From Actinokineospora inagensis DSM 44258 (lineage in GTDB: Bacteria > Actinomycetota > Actinomycetes > Mycobacteriales > Pseudonocardiaceae), in assembly GCF_000482865.1 (NCBI RefSeq), contig NZ_AXWW01000018.1, forward strand, positions 17,746 through 81,745: a DNA stretch of 64,000 bases, given 5' to 3'. Below are positions 17,527-26,609 of the stretch, piece by piece (within the stretch, counting starts at the first letter, position 1; each line of letters opens with the position of its first letter). The notes under the pieces were generated by a model, which worked only from the letters and a program-made list of their open reading frames with translations, did not search any database and was not told where the DNA came from. The position numbers and the translations under genes are program-made.

Positions 17527-18648
17527 TCAGAGCCCGATCACCGGGGGCGAGGCCTTCTGGTCGAGGGCGAACGGGTCCTCGCCCTCGAACGGGTAGCGCC
17601 TGCGGTGCTCACCGCCGCCGCTCTGGCCCGCGCCCATACCGCCGCCCATCGGCATGCCGCCCATGCCCGTGCCGCCGCCCGCGCCGGACCCGGCCGCCGC
17701 GGCGGCCGGGGTGCTCGGGACGGCGGTGCGAGCGGTGCCCCCGGTGAGCGCCTCGGTCGCCCCGACCGATCCGCCGGACTGCAGCGGGCCGCGCGAGGCG
17801 TCCGGGGTGGACGCGCCGGAGGAGCCACCGCCGTAGCCGCCACTGTAGCCACCGGCGGACCCGCCCGCCGTCGAACCGGCCGCGGCGCGGTGGCCGTCGT
17901 CGAAGCCTTGGGCGGCGGTGGTGGGGTCGCCGGTGCCCGCGGTGAGGGTGGCCCACCGCAGTTGGATGTCGGTGTTGTACGAGACCGGGGTGCCGACCGA
18001 GGTCTGCGGCGGCGTGGTGGTCGGGTCGCCCGGCTGCTCGTGCAGTTGCGGGTCGCGCTGGGCGAACCGCGGGGTGGCCTGGTCGATGCCGATCGCGGCG
18101 CCTTCGAACCGCTTCATCACGTCGACGGCCTGGGCTTTCAGCTTGGCCTGTTCCTGTTCGGCGGTGAACGCGCTCTGCGACCCGGTGGCGGCGCCGTTGA
18201 CGGCGGCGGCGACCGGCCCGCCGGACGCCAGCCCCTTGTCGGCGCTGTCGACGGCGAGCGCGGGTGGCGTGGCGGGCACGACCGGCAACGCGGCCATCGC
18301 CACTTGGGCGGCCTTGAGGGCGCCGGCGGCTTCCTGGATGGGCGTACCGATCTCGTGTGCGGTCTCGCCGAGGTCGGACACCCACTGGGCGTTGAGGGCC
18401 ACGTCGTGCCGGGCCTGTTCGGCGGCGCTGCCGGACCAGTAGTTCATCAGCTCGTCGAGGGCCTGGCTGAGCACGGCGGCGGCGTCGACGACCTCGCTGC
18501 CCGCGGCCCGCCAGTCGTCGGCGAGTTGTTCGAGTTGGGGCGCGCTCGCCTGGTCGTCGACCATCTTGACCAGGTCGGCCAGGGAGTACTTGTCCCAGTC
18601 CACGCCGCCGGTGACGTACCGGTCGCCGCCCTGCTGCCCAGTAACCAT
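17527..18648 (-). CDS. WXG/PPE-like ESX substrate A
   Basis: A 373-residue protein. Residues about 10-125 form the helical domain shared with substrate B: 'YVTGGVDWDKYSLADLVKMV', then 'LMNYWSGSAAEQA' with the W-x-G turn, and 'GTPIQEAAGALKAAQ'. The middle is Ala-rich, followed by a Gly/Ser-rich low-complexity region and the tail EHRRRYPFE, EDPF, SPPVIGL. ATG 18648 follows GGGGAG by 6 bases. It heads the right-hand module; the SPVGQ gene follows after 18 bases, the identical gap seen in module B. Probable type VII substrate; not proven. Confidence 0.77.
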   Translation of the reverse strand: MVTGQQGGDRYVTGGVDWDKYSLADLVKMVDDQASAPQLEQLADDWRAAGSEVVDAAAVLSQALDELMNYWSGSAAEQARHDVALNAQWVSDLGETAHEIGTPIQEAAGALKAAQVAMAALPVVPATPPALAVDSADKGLASGGPVAAAVNGAATGSQSAFTAEQEQAKLKAQAVDVMKRFEGAAIGIDQATPRFAQRDPQLHEQPGDPTTTPPQTSVGTPVSYNTDIQLRWATLTAGTGDPTTAAQGFDDGHRAAAGSTAGGSAGGYSGGYGGGSSGASTPDASRGPLQSGGSVGATEALTGGTARTAVPSTPAAAAAGSGAGGGTGMGGMPMGGGMGAGQSGGGEHRRRYPFEGEDPFALDQKASPPVIGL

Positions 18649-19029
18649 CGCTCGCTCCCCTCGGCGGCTACCCGGGCCACCGCCGTTGGCCCCACGCCCA
18701 AACCGCCGACGCTGACGATCGCTTCCGACGATCACGCTATCGGTTTGGACGCACGGCGGACACCAACCGTTCCGCGCTCATCACTCCTCGTTCCCACGAG
18801 CACATCGCTGCCACCGTGGGTTGCCGTTTCCGCCATCTTCGTACCAGGCAATCCCGACGGGCCCGGCACCGCCCACAGCCGCGGTGGTGGCGCGCGGGCG
18901 AACGGTTGGTTACCGATCGTTCACGTGGTCGCGGTGGGTGGCGTAGGGGTCACCCGGGTGGCGCAGTCGTGCGCGGGGGCCGGGTCGCGCGGGAAACTGG
19001 CGGTGGTCGGCGGCGATCGGGGGTTGGTC
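18649..19029. other. Divergent spacer, ESX module / ParB-like gene
   Basis: About 380 bases between the divergent substrate A and ParB-like genes. It should hold both promoters. A TAGCGT sequence read leftwards near 18735 could be a -10 element for the module, but no well-spaced -35 was seen. No small gene or repeat is evident. Confidence 0.4.
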
Positions 19030-19866
19030 ATGGTTCGGGACACGGGTTTCCCGGCGGCGGACGCGGAGAACGACTTCCTGCGAGCGCGCCGCCGCCAGGT
19101 GTTGGCCAGGTTGGGCGCGTGGCTGCGCCGCGAGCCGGACGACGTGAACATCATGCTGCCCTTCGACGAGGTGGTCGCGGTGTTGGGCCGTGCGGGTGAA
19201 CGTCGGCTCGGGTCGCGGGTGGTGGCGCTGGACTCGATCGTCGGCAGCGTCGACCGGTCCCGCGAGTTCGACCGCCGGTTCCGCCCGACGTCGGCGCGGT
19301 CCCGGCACCGGTGGGAGCGCCTCGCCCGTGCTTCCCGGCGCGGCGAGTCGACCCCGCCGATCGAGGTCTACCGCGTCGGCGAACTGCACTTCGTGGTCGA
19401 CGGCCACCACCGGGTGTCGGTGGCGCACGCCCTCGGCCTCGACTCGATCGACGCGGTGGTCACCGAGATCGTCACCCGCCTCCCCGCCGACGGCATCTGC
19501 TACCGGGGCGACCTGATCACGAAGGACTTCCACCGGATCTTCCTGGACCGCGTCCCGCTCGATCCCGCCCGCCGCGCCCGGGTCACCCTGTCCGACCCGT
19601 GGGCCTACGCCGAGCTCAGCGAGGCCGTGGAGGCGTGGGGCTACCGGCTCATGCAGGACTCCCGGACCTTCCTGGACCGCGCGACGGTGGCCCACCGCTG
19701 GTTCGACGAGGAGTTCGTCCCGGTGGTGGACATGGTCCACCAGGCGGGCATCAGCACCACCCGCACCGACGCCGAGTCCTACCTGTGGGTCATCGGCGAA
19801 CGCTACCGACTCCTCCGCTCGCACCACTGGACCACCGAGGTGTTCACCACCCTCCGCGACCGCTAG
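19030..19866 (+). CDS. ParB-like nuclease-domain protein
   Basis: A 278-residue protein. Residues about 105-160 resemble the ParB/Srx N-terminal nuclease-like fold: 'PPIEVYRVGELHFVVDGHHR' followed by VSVAHALG, where DGHHR matches the ParB-type GxxR box. No helix-turn-helix or spacer domain typical of chromosome-segregation ParB is visible, and no parA adjoins it, so a role in segregation is doubtful. ATG 19030 was chosen; the upstream GGGGG is a fair ribosome site. Confidence 0.72.
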   Translation: MVRDTGFPAADAENDFLRARRRQVLARLGAWLRREPDDVNIMLPFDEVVAVLGRAGERRLGSRVVALDSIVGSVDRSREFDRRFRPTSARSRHRWERLARASRRGESTPPIEVYRVGELHFVVDGHHRVSVAHALGLDSIDAVVTEIVTRLPADGICYRGDLITKDFHRIFLDRVPLDPARRARVTLSDPWAYAELSEAVEAWGYRLMQDSRTFLDRATVAHRWFDEEFVPVVDMVHQAGISTTRTDAESYLWVIGERYRLLRSHHWTTEVFTTLRDR

Positions 19867-19891
19867 CGGCTCGACCCGATCGGCCGTCAGG

Positions 19892-20236
19892 TCATGGTGA
19901 CCACACCTGGATCGCGCGGACTACGAACGGGGACTCGGGGACATAGGTCCCCAGCCCCGGGTAGGTGGTGAAATCCGCTTCCGTGGCGCAGTCCGGCGAC
20001 TCGTACACGGTCACGTCCCGGCGGAGCCAGTTGACGAACGACCGGGTATCGCGTCCTACTGGGACGCATTCGCCCTCGGTGACCGTACCCAGGCCGAACT
20101 TGCCCACCTCCCCCCGGAACGAGCTCCCGGCCCACAGGCACAGTTCCCCGCGTTCACACGGGACTTGCGCGGCGGAGGCGGGCAGGGCCAGGCCGAAGCA
20201 GGCGAGCAGGACGGCGATGACAATGCGGAAAGCCAT
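19892..20236 (-). CDS. Secreted peptidase-inhibitor-like protein (family I36)
   Basis: The 114 residues start with a clear signal peptide (MAFRIVIAVLLACFGLALPA, cut near SAAQVP). The mature part has cysteines in 'CERGELCLW' and later, and a gamma-crystallin-like 'SSFRGEVGKF' pattern as in the Streptomyces metalloproteinase inhibitor group I36. It would act outside the cell. Its base composition is less GC-rich than its neighbours', hinting at separate origin. Family assignment moderate. Confidence 0.68.
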   Translation of the reverse strand: MAFRIVIAVLLACFGLALPASAAQVPCERGELCLWAGSSFRGEVGKFGLGTVTEGECVPVGRDTRSFVNWLRRDVTVYESPDCATEADFTTYPGLGTYVPESPFVVRAIQVWSP

Positions 20237-20259
20237 GGGAAAGCACCTCGATCCCCGTG

Positions 20260-20280
20260 CCCGCCTCCTGGTGAGGCGGG
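20260..20280. terminator. Hairpin downstream of sugC
   Basis: The stem CCCGCCTC / GAGGCGGG (8 bp, 5-base loop) lies 70 bases past the end of sugC and 24 bases upstream of the inhibitor gene start. It is probably the end of the lpqY-sugABC transcript, or else part of the leader of the inhibitor mRNA. Confidence 0.5.
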
Positions 20281-20325
20281 GCGACGGGGACCAAGATGGC
20301 AGATTTCCGAAATCGGCGTGAAAAG

Positions 20326-20334
20326 TTGTCCACA
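20326..20334. other. DnaA-box-like TTGTCCACA
   Basis: Exact match to the actinobacterial DnaA-box consensus, between the inhibitor gene and the sugC end. Others: 40447, 40739, 45359, 56201, 61920 and TTATCCACA-type 43263, 50802. Confidence 0.5.
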
Positions 20335-20350
20335 GCCCTGAACGGGTGAC

Positions 20351-21526
20351 TTACTTGACGTAGGTCAGGGTGCGGCCGTTGTGCGGGTCGAAGAGGTGGA
20401 GCTTGTCGGGGTCGAACCAGATCTCCAGGTCCTGGCCAAGGCGGGCCTCGGAGGCGGCGGACAACCGGGTGACCAGTTGGGATCCGGCGTCGGCCAGGTC
20501 CGCGGCGCCGGTCTCGGCGGCGAGCTCGTCGAGTTCGGCGGCCGACGCCCCTTCCACGGTGAAGTACGCGTACTTGTCGGATCCCATGGACTCCAGGACC
20601 TCCACGGGCGCGGTGAAGACCCCGCCGCGGGCGCGTTCGGTCTGGTCGAGCAGGGCGGCGTCCTCGAAGTGTTCGGGACGCAGGCCGACGATGACGTCAC
20701 GCGGGGCCGACGCGGCTTCCGCCAGCGTGCGGACCCGGTCGGTGAGCGGGAACGTCCCGAGCGATGTCCGCAGGCTGCCGTCGGCCAGGGTGGCGGGCAG
20801 GAAGTTCATCGACGGTGAGCCGATGAAGCCCGCGACGAACAGGTTGGCGGGCTGGTCGTAGAGCGACTGCGGTGAGCCGATCTGCTGCACCAGGCCACCC
20901 CGCATGACGACGACGCGGTCGCCGAGGGTCATCGCCTCGGTTTGGTCGTGGGTGACGTAAACCGTGGTGGTACCGAGGCGCCGCTGCAGTTTCGCCACCG
21001 AGGTGCGCATTTGCACCCGCAGTTTGGCGTCCAGGTTGGACAGCGGTTCATCCATCAGGAACGCCTTGGGGTCCCGGACAATGGCCCGCCCCATCGCCAC
21101 CCGCTGCCGCTGACCGCCGGACAGGTTTCCCGGTTTGCGGTCGAGGTGCTGGGTCAAATCGAGGACACGCGCGGCTTCCTCGACTTTCCGGGTGACCGTC
21201 GCCTTGTCGACGTGGGCCAACCGCAAGGGGAACGCCATGTTCTCGCGAACGCTCATGTGCGGGTACAGCGCGTACGACTGGAAAACCATCGCGATGTCGC
21301 GGTCTTTCGGCGCCCGCTCGTTGACCCGTTGGCCATCGATGCGGAGCTCGCCCTCGGTGATGTCCTCCAGTCCCGCGATCATGTTGAGCGTGGTGGACTT
21401 CCCGCAGCCGGACGGCCCCACCAGGATGATGAACTCCCCGTCGGCGATTGTGATGTCCATATCGGACACAGCGAGGGCGCCGTCCGGGTACCGCTTGGTC
21501 ACCTTGTCCAGAACGATCTCTGCCAT
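20351..21526 (-). CDS. sugC: Trehalose ABC transporter ATPase SugC
   Basis: The 391-residue ATPase subunit of a CUT1-type sugar importer. It has Walker A GPSGCGKST, Q-loop FQSYALYPHM, signature LSGGQRQRVAMGRA, Walker B AFLMDEPLSNLDAK and H-loop VTHDQTEAM, then the MalK-like regulatory domain (about 235-391) with 'VGLRPEHFED'. It powers uptake with the SugA/SugB permeases, whose genes precede it by 3 bases. Such ATPases may also serve other importers (MsiK-like), so exclusive trehalose use is inferred from the operon. Confidence 0.93.
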   Translation of the reverse strand: MAEIVLDKVTKRYPDGALAVSDMDITIADGEFIILVGPSGCGKSTTLNMIAGLEDITEGELRIDGQRVNERAPKDRDIAMVFQSYALYPHMSVRENMAFPLRLAHVDKATVTRKVEEAARVLDLTQHLDRKPGNLSGGQRQRVAMGRAIVRDPKAFLMDEPLSNLDAKLRVQMRTSVAKLQRRLGTTTVYVTHDQTEAMTLGDRVVVMRGGLVQQIGSPQSLYDQPANLFVAGFIGSPSMNFLPATLADGSLRTSLGTFPLTDRVRTLAEAASAPRDVIVGLRPEHFEDAALLDQTERARGGVFTAPVEVLESMGSDKYAYFTVEGASAAELDELAAETGAADLADAGSQLVTRLSAASEARLGQDLEIWFDPDKLHLFDPHNGRTLTYVK

Positions 21527-21529
21527 CGG

Positions 21530-22372
21530 CTAACCCTTCACCGCGCCCGACGTCAGCCCCGCGACGATGCGGCGCTGGAAGAACAACACGAACAGGATGA
21601 TCGGGACCGTGATGACCACCGCGGCGGCCGAGATGGTCCCGGTCGGGTCCTCGAACTGCGAGGACCCCTGGAAGAACGACAACGCCGCAGGCACGGTCCG
21701 CGAGGCCGTGGTCGAGGTGAGCGAGATCGCGAACAGGAAGTCGTTCCAGCAGAAGATGAACACCAGGATCGCCGTGGTGAAGACCCCCGGCGCGGCGAGC
21801 GGCGCGATGACCCGGCGGAACGCCTGGGCCGGGGTCGCCCCGTCCATCTTCGCCGCCTTCTCCAGTTCCCACGGGATTTCCCGGAAGAACGCGGACAGGG
21901 TGTAGATCGCCAGCGGCAGCGCGAACGTGATGTACGGCAGGATCAGCCCCGGCCACGTGTCGAACAGCGACAGCGACCGCTCCATCTGGAACAGCGGGGT
22001 CACCAAGGACACCTGCGGGAACATCGCGATCAGCAGCGAAACCCCGACCAGCGCCCGTTTCCCGGGGAAATCCAGCCGGGCGATCGCGTAGGCCGCCATC
22101 GTCCCGAGCACGACCGCGATCAGGGTGGCGATCACGGCGATGCCGACGGAGTTGAGCAGCGCCCGCAGGAACTGGTTGGTGCTGAAGATGTCGACGTAGT
22201 TCTGCAACGTCCAGGAACGCGGGATGAAATGCTTGTCGGTGAAGGTGTCCTTCGTCTTCAACGACAGCGACACGATCCACAGCACCGGCACCAGCGCGTA
22301 GACCAGGACGATGACGTCGATCACCGCCCAGCGGGCCTTCTTCCCGCCCCGGGTGCTTGAGATGACGGCCAT
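21530..22372 (-). CDS. sugB: Trehalose ABC transporter permease SugB
   Basis: A 280-residue inner-membrane permease with six helices. The cytoplasmic EAA loop reads '[20 protein letters not shown]', the contact for the ATPase. The N-terminus is basic and is followed by '[17 protein letters not shown]'. Its ATG overlaps the sugA stop by one base. It forms the channel with SugA. Confidence 0.93.
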   Translation of the reverse strand: MAVISSTRGGKKARWAVIDVIVLVYALVPVLWIVSLSLKTKDTFTDKHFIPRSWTLQNYVDIFSTNQFLRALLNSVGIAVIATLIAVVLGTMAAYAIARLDFPGKRALVGVSLLIAMFPQVSLVTPLFQMERSLSLFDTWPGLILPYITFALPLAIYTLSAFFREIPWELEKAAKMDGATPAQAFRRVIAPLAAPGVFTTAILVFIFCWNDFLFAISLTSTTASRTVPAALSFFQGSSQFEDPTGTISAAAVVITVPIILFVLFFQRRIVAGLTSGAVKG

Positions 22373-23298
22373 CAGCGCTTCCCCCCGTCGTTGCCGGGCG
22401 CGGCCGCGCCGAAGACCTTCACGAAGACGAACGCGATGATCGCGACGGCGATGAAGATGAGCACCGACATGGTCGAGCCGACACCGAGGTTGAGACCGCG
22501 GATGAGGTTGTTGTACGTCTGCATCGACACCGAGCCGGTTTCCTGCGCGCCGCTGGTCAACACGAAGATGTTGTCGAAGATGCGGAACGCGTCGAGGGTG
22601 CGGAACAGCAGGGCGACGAGAATGGCGGGTTTCATCACCGGCAGGATCACCTTGGTGAACCGCTGCCACCCGGACGCGCCGTCCATCGAGGCGGCTTTCA
22701 GCAGGTCTTCCGGAACCAGGGCGAGCCCGGCCATCAGCAGCAACGCCATGAACGGCACCGTTTTCCAGACCTCGGCCAGGATGATGATCGACAGCGCCGA
22801 CGCCCGGTGGGTCAGCGGCGCTTCCCCCGGCGCGAACAACTGGGCCAGGTAACCGGTGTTGTCGTCCCAGGCGTAGCGCCAGGAATACGCGGCCACCACG
22901 GTCACGATGCCGTACGGGATCAGCGCGACCGTTCTGATCAGCCCGCGCGCGACCAGCGTCCGGTGCATGACCAGCGCCAACGCCATGCCCAGCACCAGTT
23001 CGACGGCCACCGAGATCACGGTGATCAGCGCCGTCACCCCGAACGCCGTCCACCAGTAGGAGTTGGACAGCACGGTGATGTAGTTGGTCAGCCCGACGAA
23101 CTCGCGCTGGCCGGGGAACCGCAAGTCGTAGCGCTGCAACGACAGCCAGATGGAATAGATGACCGGGTACCCGGTCACCGCGATCATGACGATGGCCGCC
23201 GGGGCGCACAGCCACAACCCCAGCCGCCGCTCCGCCTTCTTGCCCTCGCTCAGCACGCGTTTCCCGCGCGCCGGGCTTTCCACAGTGGACTCGCTCAC
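22372..23298 (-). CDS. sugA: Trehalose ABC transporter permease SugA
   Basis: A 308-residue permease with six membrane helices after a basic cytoplasmic N-terminus. The EAA loop is '[18 protein letters not shown]'. The GTG start overlaps the lpqY stop (GTGA), so the subunits are translationally coupled. The periplasmic loops are large, as in MalF-type subunits. It pairs with SugB. Confidence 0.93.
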   Translation of the reverse strand: MSESTVESPARGKRVLSEGKKAERRLGLWLCAPAAIVMIAVTGYPVIYSIWLSLQRYDLRFPGQREFVGLTNYITVLSNSYWWTAFGVTALITVISVAVELVLGMALALVMHRTLVARGLIRTVALIPYGIVTVVAAYSWRYAWDDNTGYLAQLFAPGEAPLTHRASALSIIILAEVWKTVPFMALLLMAGLALVPEDLLKAASMDGASGWQRFTKVILPVMKPAILVALLFRTLDAFRIFDNIFVLTSGAQETGSVSMQTYNNLIRGLNLGVGSTMSVLIFIAVAIIAFVFVKVFGAAAPGNDGGKR

Positions 23299-24575
23299 GG
23301 CAGGACTCCCTTCGAGTCGAGGGCGTCCTGCAGCTCCGAGCGCAGCCGGTCGGCCGTCTTGACCGGATCGATGTCGGACGGCGGGGACAGGATCGTGGAG
23401 ATCAACGTCGACACGTTCTGGTACGCGGGCGTGACCGGCCGCGTCGCCGGGTTCTTCAGCTCGGCGAGAATCGTGTCGCGCATCGGGTACGGCTCGGCCA
23501 TCTCCGGGTCGTGGTAGACCGACTCGATGGTCGGCGGCACCCCGGAGTTGATGGCGGAGAACTTCTGGTTCTCCGCGCTGCGCAGGCATGTGGCCGCCTC
23601 GAACGCCTCCGGCTTGTGCCGCGAATACGTGCTGATCGCCAGGTCGAACCCGCCGAGGATCGCCGTTCCGGTCTTCGACCCGTCGATCGCGGGCAACGGC
23701 GCCCACTTGAACACCTTGGCCAGGTCCGGGTTCGACTTGGCCATCGACGCGTACACGAACGGCCAGTTGATTTCGAAAGCGGCCGATTTCCCGGTCTCGA
23801 ACTCCTGCCGGATGTTGTCCTCTTTGGCGTTCGACAGCGACGCGCTGGCCGCGGGCGAGGTCGCCAGGTCGTGCAGCGCGTGCAAGGCCTTGACCGCGCC
23901 GTCGTCGACAACGGCCTTCGTGCTGTCGTCGGAGAGGATCTTGCCGCCCGCGCCTGCGGTGAGGTTGGCGAACTGGACCACCAGGCCCTCGTACTGCGCG
24001 CCCGTCATCAAGATGTTACCGGGCTTGCCCTGCGACTTGAGCTGCTTGGCCGCGTCCAGCATCTCCGACCAGGACTGCGGTGGCGTCGGCACGAGGTCGC
24101 CCCGGTACCAGAGGAGCTGCACGTTCGTGTTCTTCGGCGCGGCGTAGAGCTTGTCCTTCCACCGCGCCGTCGCCAGCGGCCCGGCCAGCGTGCCGTTCTC
24201 CACGTCGGCCTTGTCCTGACCGGTCCACTCGGCGATCCAGCCCGCCTCGGCGAACTCGGCGACCCAGGTGACGTCCAGGCCGAGGACGTCCATGTCGCTG
24301 TCGCCCGCCGCCAACCTGCGCACCATCTGCTCACGCTGGTCGTCCGCACCGCGCGGCAGCACGTTCAACGCGATCTTGTACCGACCGGCCGCCGCGTCGT
24401 TGCACTTGGCCACGACCTGGTCGAAGTTCTCCTCGGTGGAGTAGTACACGTTGACGGTGATCCCGCCGCTTTCCGAACCACATGCCGCCACCAACGGGCT
24501 AGCGATGACCGCGGCGCACAGCGCCGCTCGCAGGCGTCGTCCTCGACGGCCGGGTACCCGATGAGCACGCCCCAT
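23295..24575 (-). CDS. lpqY: Trehalose-binding lipoprotein LpqY
   Basis: A 426-residue solute-binding lipoprotein. Its signal peptide has Arg-rich start, a hydrophobic core and the lipobox LVAAC (Cys near residue 31). The mature start '[17 protein letters not shown]' and the segment '[17 protein letters not shown]' closely match mycobacterial LpqY, which recovers trehalose released during cell-envelope (mycolate) assembly. This organism type may lack mycolates, so here it may simply scavenge trehalose. ATG 24575 is preceded by GGAAGGAGG. First gene of the operon. Confidence 0.9.
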   Translation of the reverse strand: MGRAHRVPGRRGRRLRAALCAAVIASPLVAACGSESGGITVNVYYSTEENFDQVVAKCNDAAAGRYKIALNVLPRGADDQREQMVRRLAAGDSDMDVLGLDVTWVAEFAEAGWIAEWTGQDKADVENGTLAGPLATARWKDKLYAAPKNTNVQLLWYRGDLVPTPPQSWSEMLDAAKQLKSQGKPGNILMTGAQYEGLVVQFANLTAGAGGKILSDDSTKAVVDDGAVKALHALHDLATSPAASASLSNAKEDNIRQEFETGKSAAFEINWPFVYASMAKSNPDLAKVFKWAPLPAIDGSKTGTAILGGFDLAISTYSRHKPEAFEAATCLRSAENQKFSAINSGVPPTIESVYHDPEMAEPYPMRDTILAELKNPATRPVTPAYQNVSTLISTILSPPSDIDPVKTADRLRSELQDALDSKGVLP

Positions 24576-24638
24576 CGTCCGACCTCCTTCCGACGGCCAC
24601 GCCGGGGAGATCGACCCAGAGCACCTCGACGTGCGCCG

Positions 24639-24666
24639 CCACGCGGGTACCTCACTACCCGCGTGG
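24639..24666. terminator. Terminator between general-stress gene and lpqY
   Basis: A perfect 11-bp stem (CCACGCGGGTA / TACCCGCGTGG) with a 6-base loop lies 81 bases past the end of the general-stress gene and 64 bases before lpqY. It probably ends the former's transcript. Confidence 0.75.
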
Positions 24667-24747
24667 ACGTCACCTGAAACCAAGTCCGGTGATCACGGCC
24701 CGCAATTCGGCGCACGCGGACGACCCAGTCGGTACTGTCCGAGGCCG

Positions 24748-25275
24748 CTACTCGGTACCCCGATTCGGTCGTAGGGACAGCTTGGCCAGCAGGTCGCGGC
24801 CGCGTTCGGCGTTGCGGGGTTGGGCGAGGACGTCGTAGCGGCCCGCCACCAACTGCGTCGCCGAGGCGATCTCGCGGCCGCGGCCACGCGTGCTGGCGTA
24901 GCCCGCCGCCGCGAACACCACACCGAAGACGACGCCGATCGCCAGGCCGACCAGGATCGGGCCGAACGAGGCCTGCTGCTGGTTGAACAGCCCGAGCAGC
25001 AGCCCGACGAACAGGCCGAACCAGGCGCCGGAGAGCGCCCCGGTGCCCAACACCTTCGGCCAGCTCAACCGCCCGATGACCCGCTCGACGAGCATGAGGT
25101 CCACCCCGACGATGGTCACCTCCTCGACGGGGAACTCGTTGCCCGCCAGGTGCTCCACCGCGCGGTGGGCCTCCTGGTACGTGTCGTACGAGCCGATCGG
25201 CCACCCGGTGGGCGGGGTGGGTACCTTGGGGAGACCCTGGTTCGCTCGTCCAGGGCCGGAGAACGCACCGGTCAT
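24748..25275 (-). CDS. General-stress-type membrane protein
   Basis: A 175-residue protein. Residues about 20-75 resemble the general stress protein 17M-like domain ('IGSYDTYQEAHRAVEHLA', 'EEVTIVGVDL'). A Gly/Ala-rich double membrane segment (about 80-135) follows, then a short cytoplasmic end ('VLAQPRNAERGRDLLAKL'). M. tuberculosis Rv1234, just upstream of lpqY, is a likely counterpart. ATG 25275 chosen; ATG 25284 is also in frame. Function unknown. Confidence 0.78.
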   Translation of the reverse strand: MTGAFSGPGRANQGLPKVPTPPTGWPIGSYDTYQEAHRAVEHLAGNEFPVEEVTIVGVDLMLVERVIGRLSWPKVLGTGALSGAWFGLFVGLLLGLFNQQQASFGPILVGLAIGVVFGVVFAAAGYASTRGRGREIASATQLVAGRYDVLAQPRNAERGRDLLAKLSLRPNRGTE

Positions 25276-25324
25276 GCCGTCCATCCTGCCAACCCCGGCC
25301 GAACCGTGCGAACCCGACACCTGG

Positions 25325-26518
25325 TCAGCGGGCGCGGTACTCCCGGAGCAGGCCGCGCGAGATGATCGTCTTCTGGATCTCGCTGGTGCCCTCGCCGATG
25401 AGCAGGAACGGGGCCTCGCGCATCAGCCGCTCGATCTCGTACTCCTTCGAGTAGCCGTAGCCGCCGTGGATGCGGAACGCCTCCTGGGTGACCTCGGCGC
25501 AGTACTCGCTGGCCAGCAGCTTGGCCATGCCCGCCGCTACGTCGTTGCGCTGCCCGGAGTCCTTGAGCCGGGCGGCGTTGACCGTCATCAGGTGCGCGGC
25601 CTCGACCTTGGTGGCCATCTCGGCGAGCTTGAACGCGATGGCCTGGTGCTCGGCGATGGGTTTGCCGAAGGTCCTGCGCTGCTGGGCGTAGTCGACGGCG
25701 AGTTCGAACGCGCGGATCGCGATACCGCAGGCGCGGGCGGCGACGTTGACCCGACCGACCTCGACGCCGTCCATCATGAAGCCGAAACCCTGGCCGGGGG
25801 CCTCCCCGAGGACCTTGTCGGCGCCGATCCGGTACCCGTCGAACACGGCCTCGGTCGTGTCGACGCCCTTGTAGCCCATCTTCTCGATCTTGCCGGGGAT
25901 GGTCAGGCCGGGCACCACCTCGCCGAACCCCGCCGGCTTGTCGACCAGGAACGCGGTCAGGTTCCGGTGCGGCTTCTCGGCACCCTCGTCGGTGCGGGCG
26001 AGCAGCGCGATGAGGGTCGAACTGCCGCCGTTGGTCAGCCACATCTTCGCGCCGTCGATCACGTACTCGTCACCGTCGCGCTTGGCCCGGGTTTTGATGG
26101 CGGCCACGTCGGAGCCGAGGTCGGGCTCGGACATGGAGAACGCGCCGCGCACCTCACCGGTCGCCATCCGGGGCAGGTAGTGCCGCTTCTGCGCGTCGGT
26201 CCCGTGCTGCTTGATCATGTGGGCGACGATGAAGTGCGTGTTGATGACCCCCGACACGCTCATCCAGCCCCGGGCGATCTGCTCCACGACCAGCGCGTAG
26301 GTCAGCAGCGACTCGCCGAGGCCGCCGTACTCCTCCGGGATGGTCAGCCCGAACAGGCCCATCTCCCGCATACCCGCCACGATGTCCGCCGGGTATTCAT
26401 CGGCGTGCTCCAGGGCCTGCGCGTGCGGGATGACTTCCTTGTCGACGAAGTCCTTGACGGTGGCCAGGATCTCCCGCTGGATGTCGGTCAGTCCGGCGGT
26501 CTGCGCGAGGCGGGCCAT
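25325..26518 (-). CDS. Acyl-CoA dehydrogenase, probable methylsuccinyl-CoA dehydrogenase
   Basis: A 397-residue FAD-dependent acyl-CoA dehydrogenase. It begins MARLAQTAGLTDIQREIL and has 'GAFSMSEPDLGSDV', 'MWLTNGG', 'GRVNVAARACGIAIRAFELA' and the C-terminal 'LIGEGTSEIQKTII'. From memory it is very close to the Streptomyces protein (SCO6469 type) of the ethylmalonyl-CoA cluster, which oxidises methylsuccinyl-CoA to mesaconyl-CoA. A strong site (TAGGAGGTCGC) precedes ATG. Here the gene is separated by 15 kb from its MaoC partner gene and by 1.4 kb from the lyase genes. Confidence 0.88.
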   Translation of the reverse strand: MARLAQTAGLTDIQREILATVKDFVDKEVIPHAQALEHADEYPADIVAGMREMGLFGLTIPEEYGGLGESLLTYALVVEQIARGWMSVSGVINTHFIVAHMIKQHGTDAQKRHYLPRMATGEVRGAFSMSEPDLGSDVAAIKTRAKRDGDEYVIDGAKMWLTNGGSSTLIALLARTDEGAEKPHRNLTAFLVDKPAGFGEVVPGLTIPGKIEKMGYKGVDTTEAVFDGYRIGADKVLGEAPGQGFGFMMDGVEVGRVNVAARACGIAIRAFELAVDYAQQRRTFGKPIAEHQAIAFKLAEMATKVEAAHLMTVNAARLKDSGQRNDVAAGMAKLLASEYCAEVTQEAFRIHGGYGYSKEYEIERLMREAPFLLIGEGTSEIQKTIISRGLLREYRAR

Positions 26519-26609
26519 GCGACCTCCTAGTCCCGGTATTTGTTACCGGCCAGTATGTCGCGGTTAACGCCCGTTCGCGCCTTCGAAGTGCCGCACACCA
26601 CTCCGGCGG

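Noticed and set aside
12119-18648. Complete type VII secretion system
   Set aside because: Only substrate-like, SPVGQ and EspG-like genes are found; no EccB/C/D/E or mycosin gene is in the window.
17272-19866. 864-codon rightward frame covering the ESX genes and the ParB-like gene
   Set aside because: Only the last 278 codons, from 19030, look like protein. The rest is antisense to the substrate and SPVGQ genes.
19030-19866. Chromosome-segregation ParB
   Set aside because: It lacks a recognisable helix-turn-helix domain, and no parA or parS sites are beside it; only a ParB-like nuclease fold is visible.
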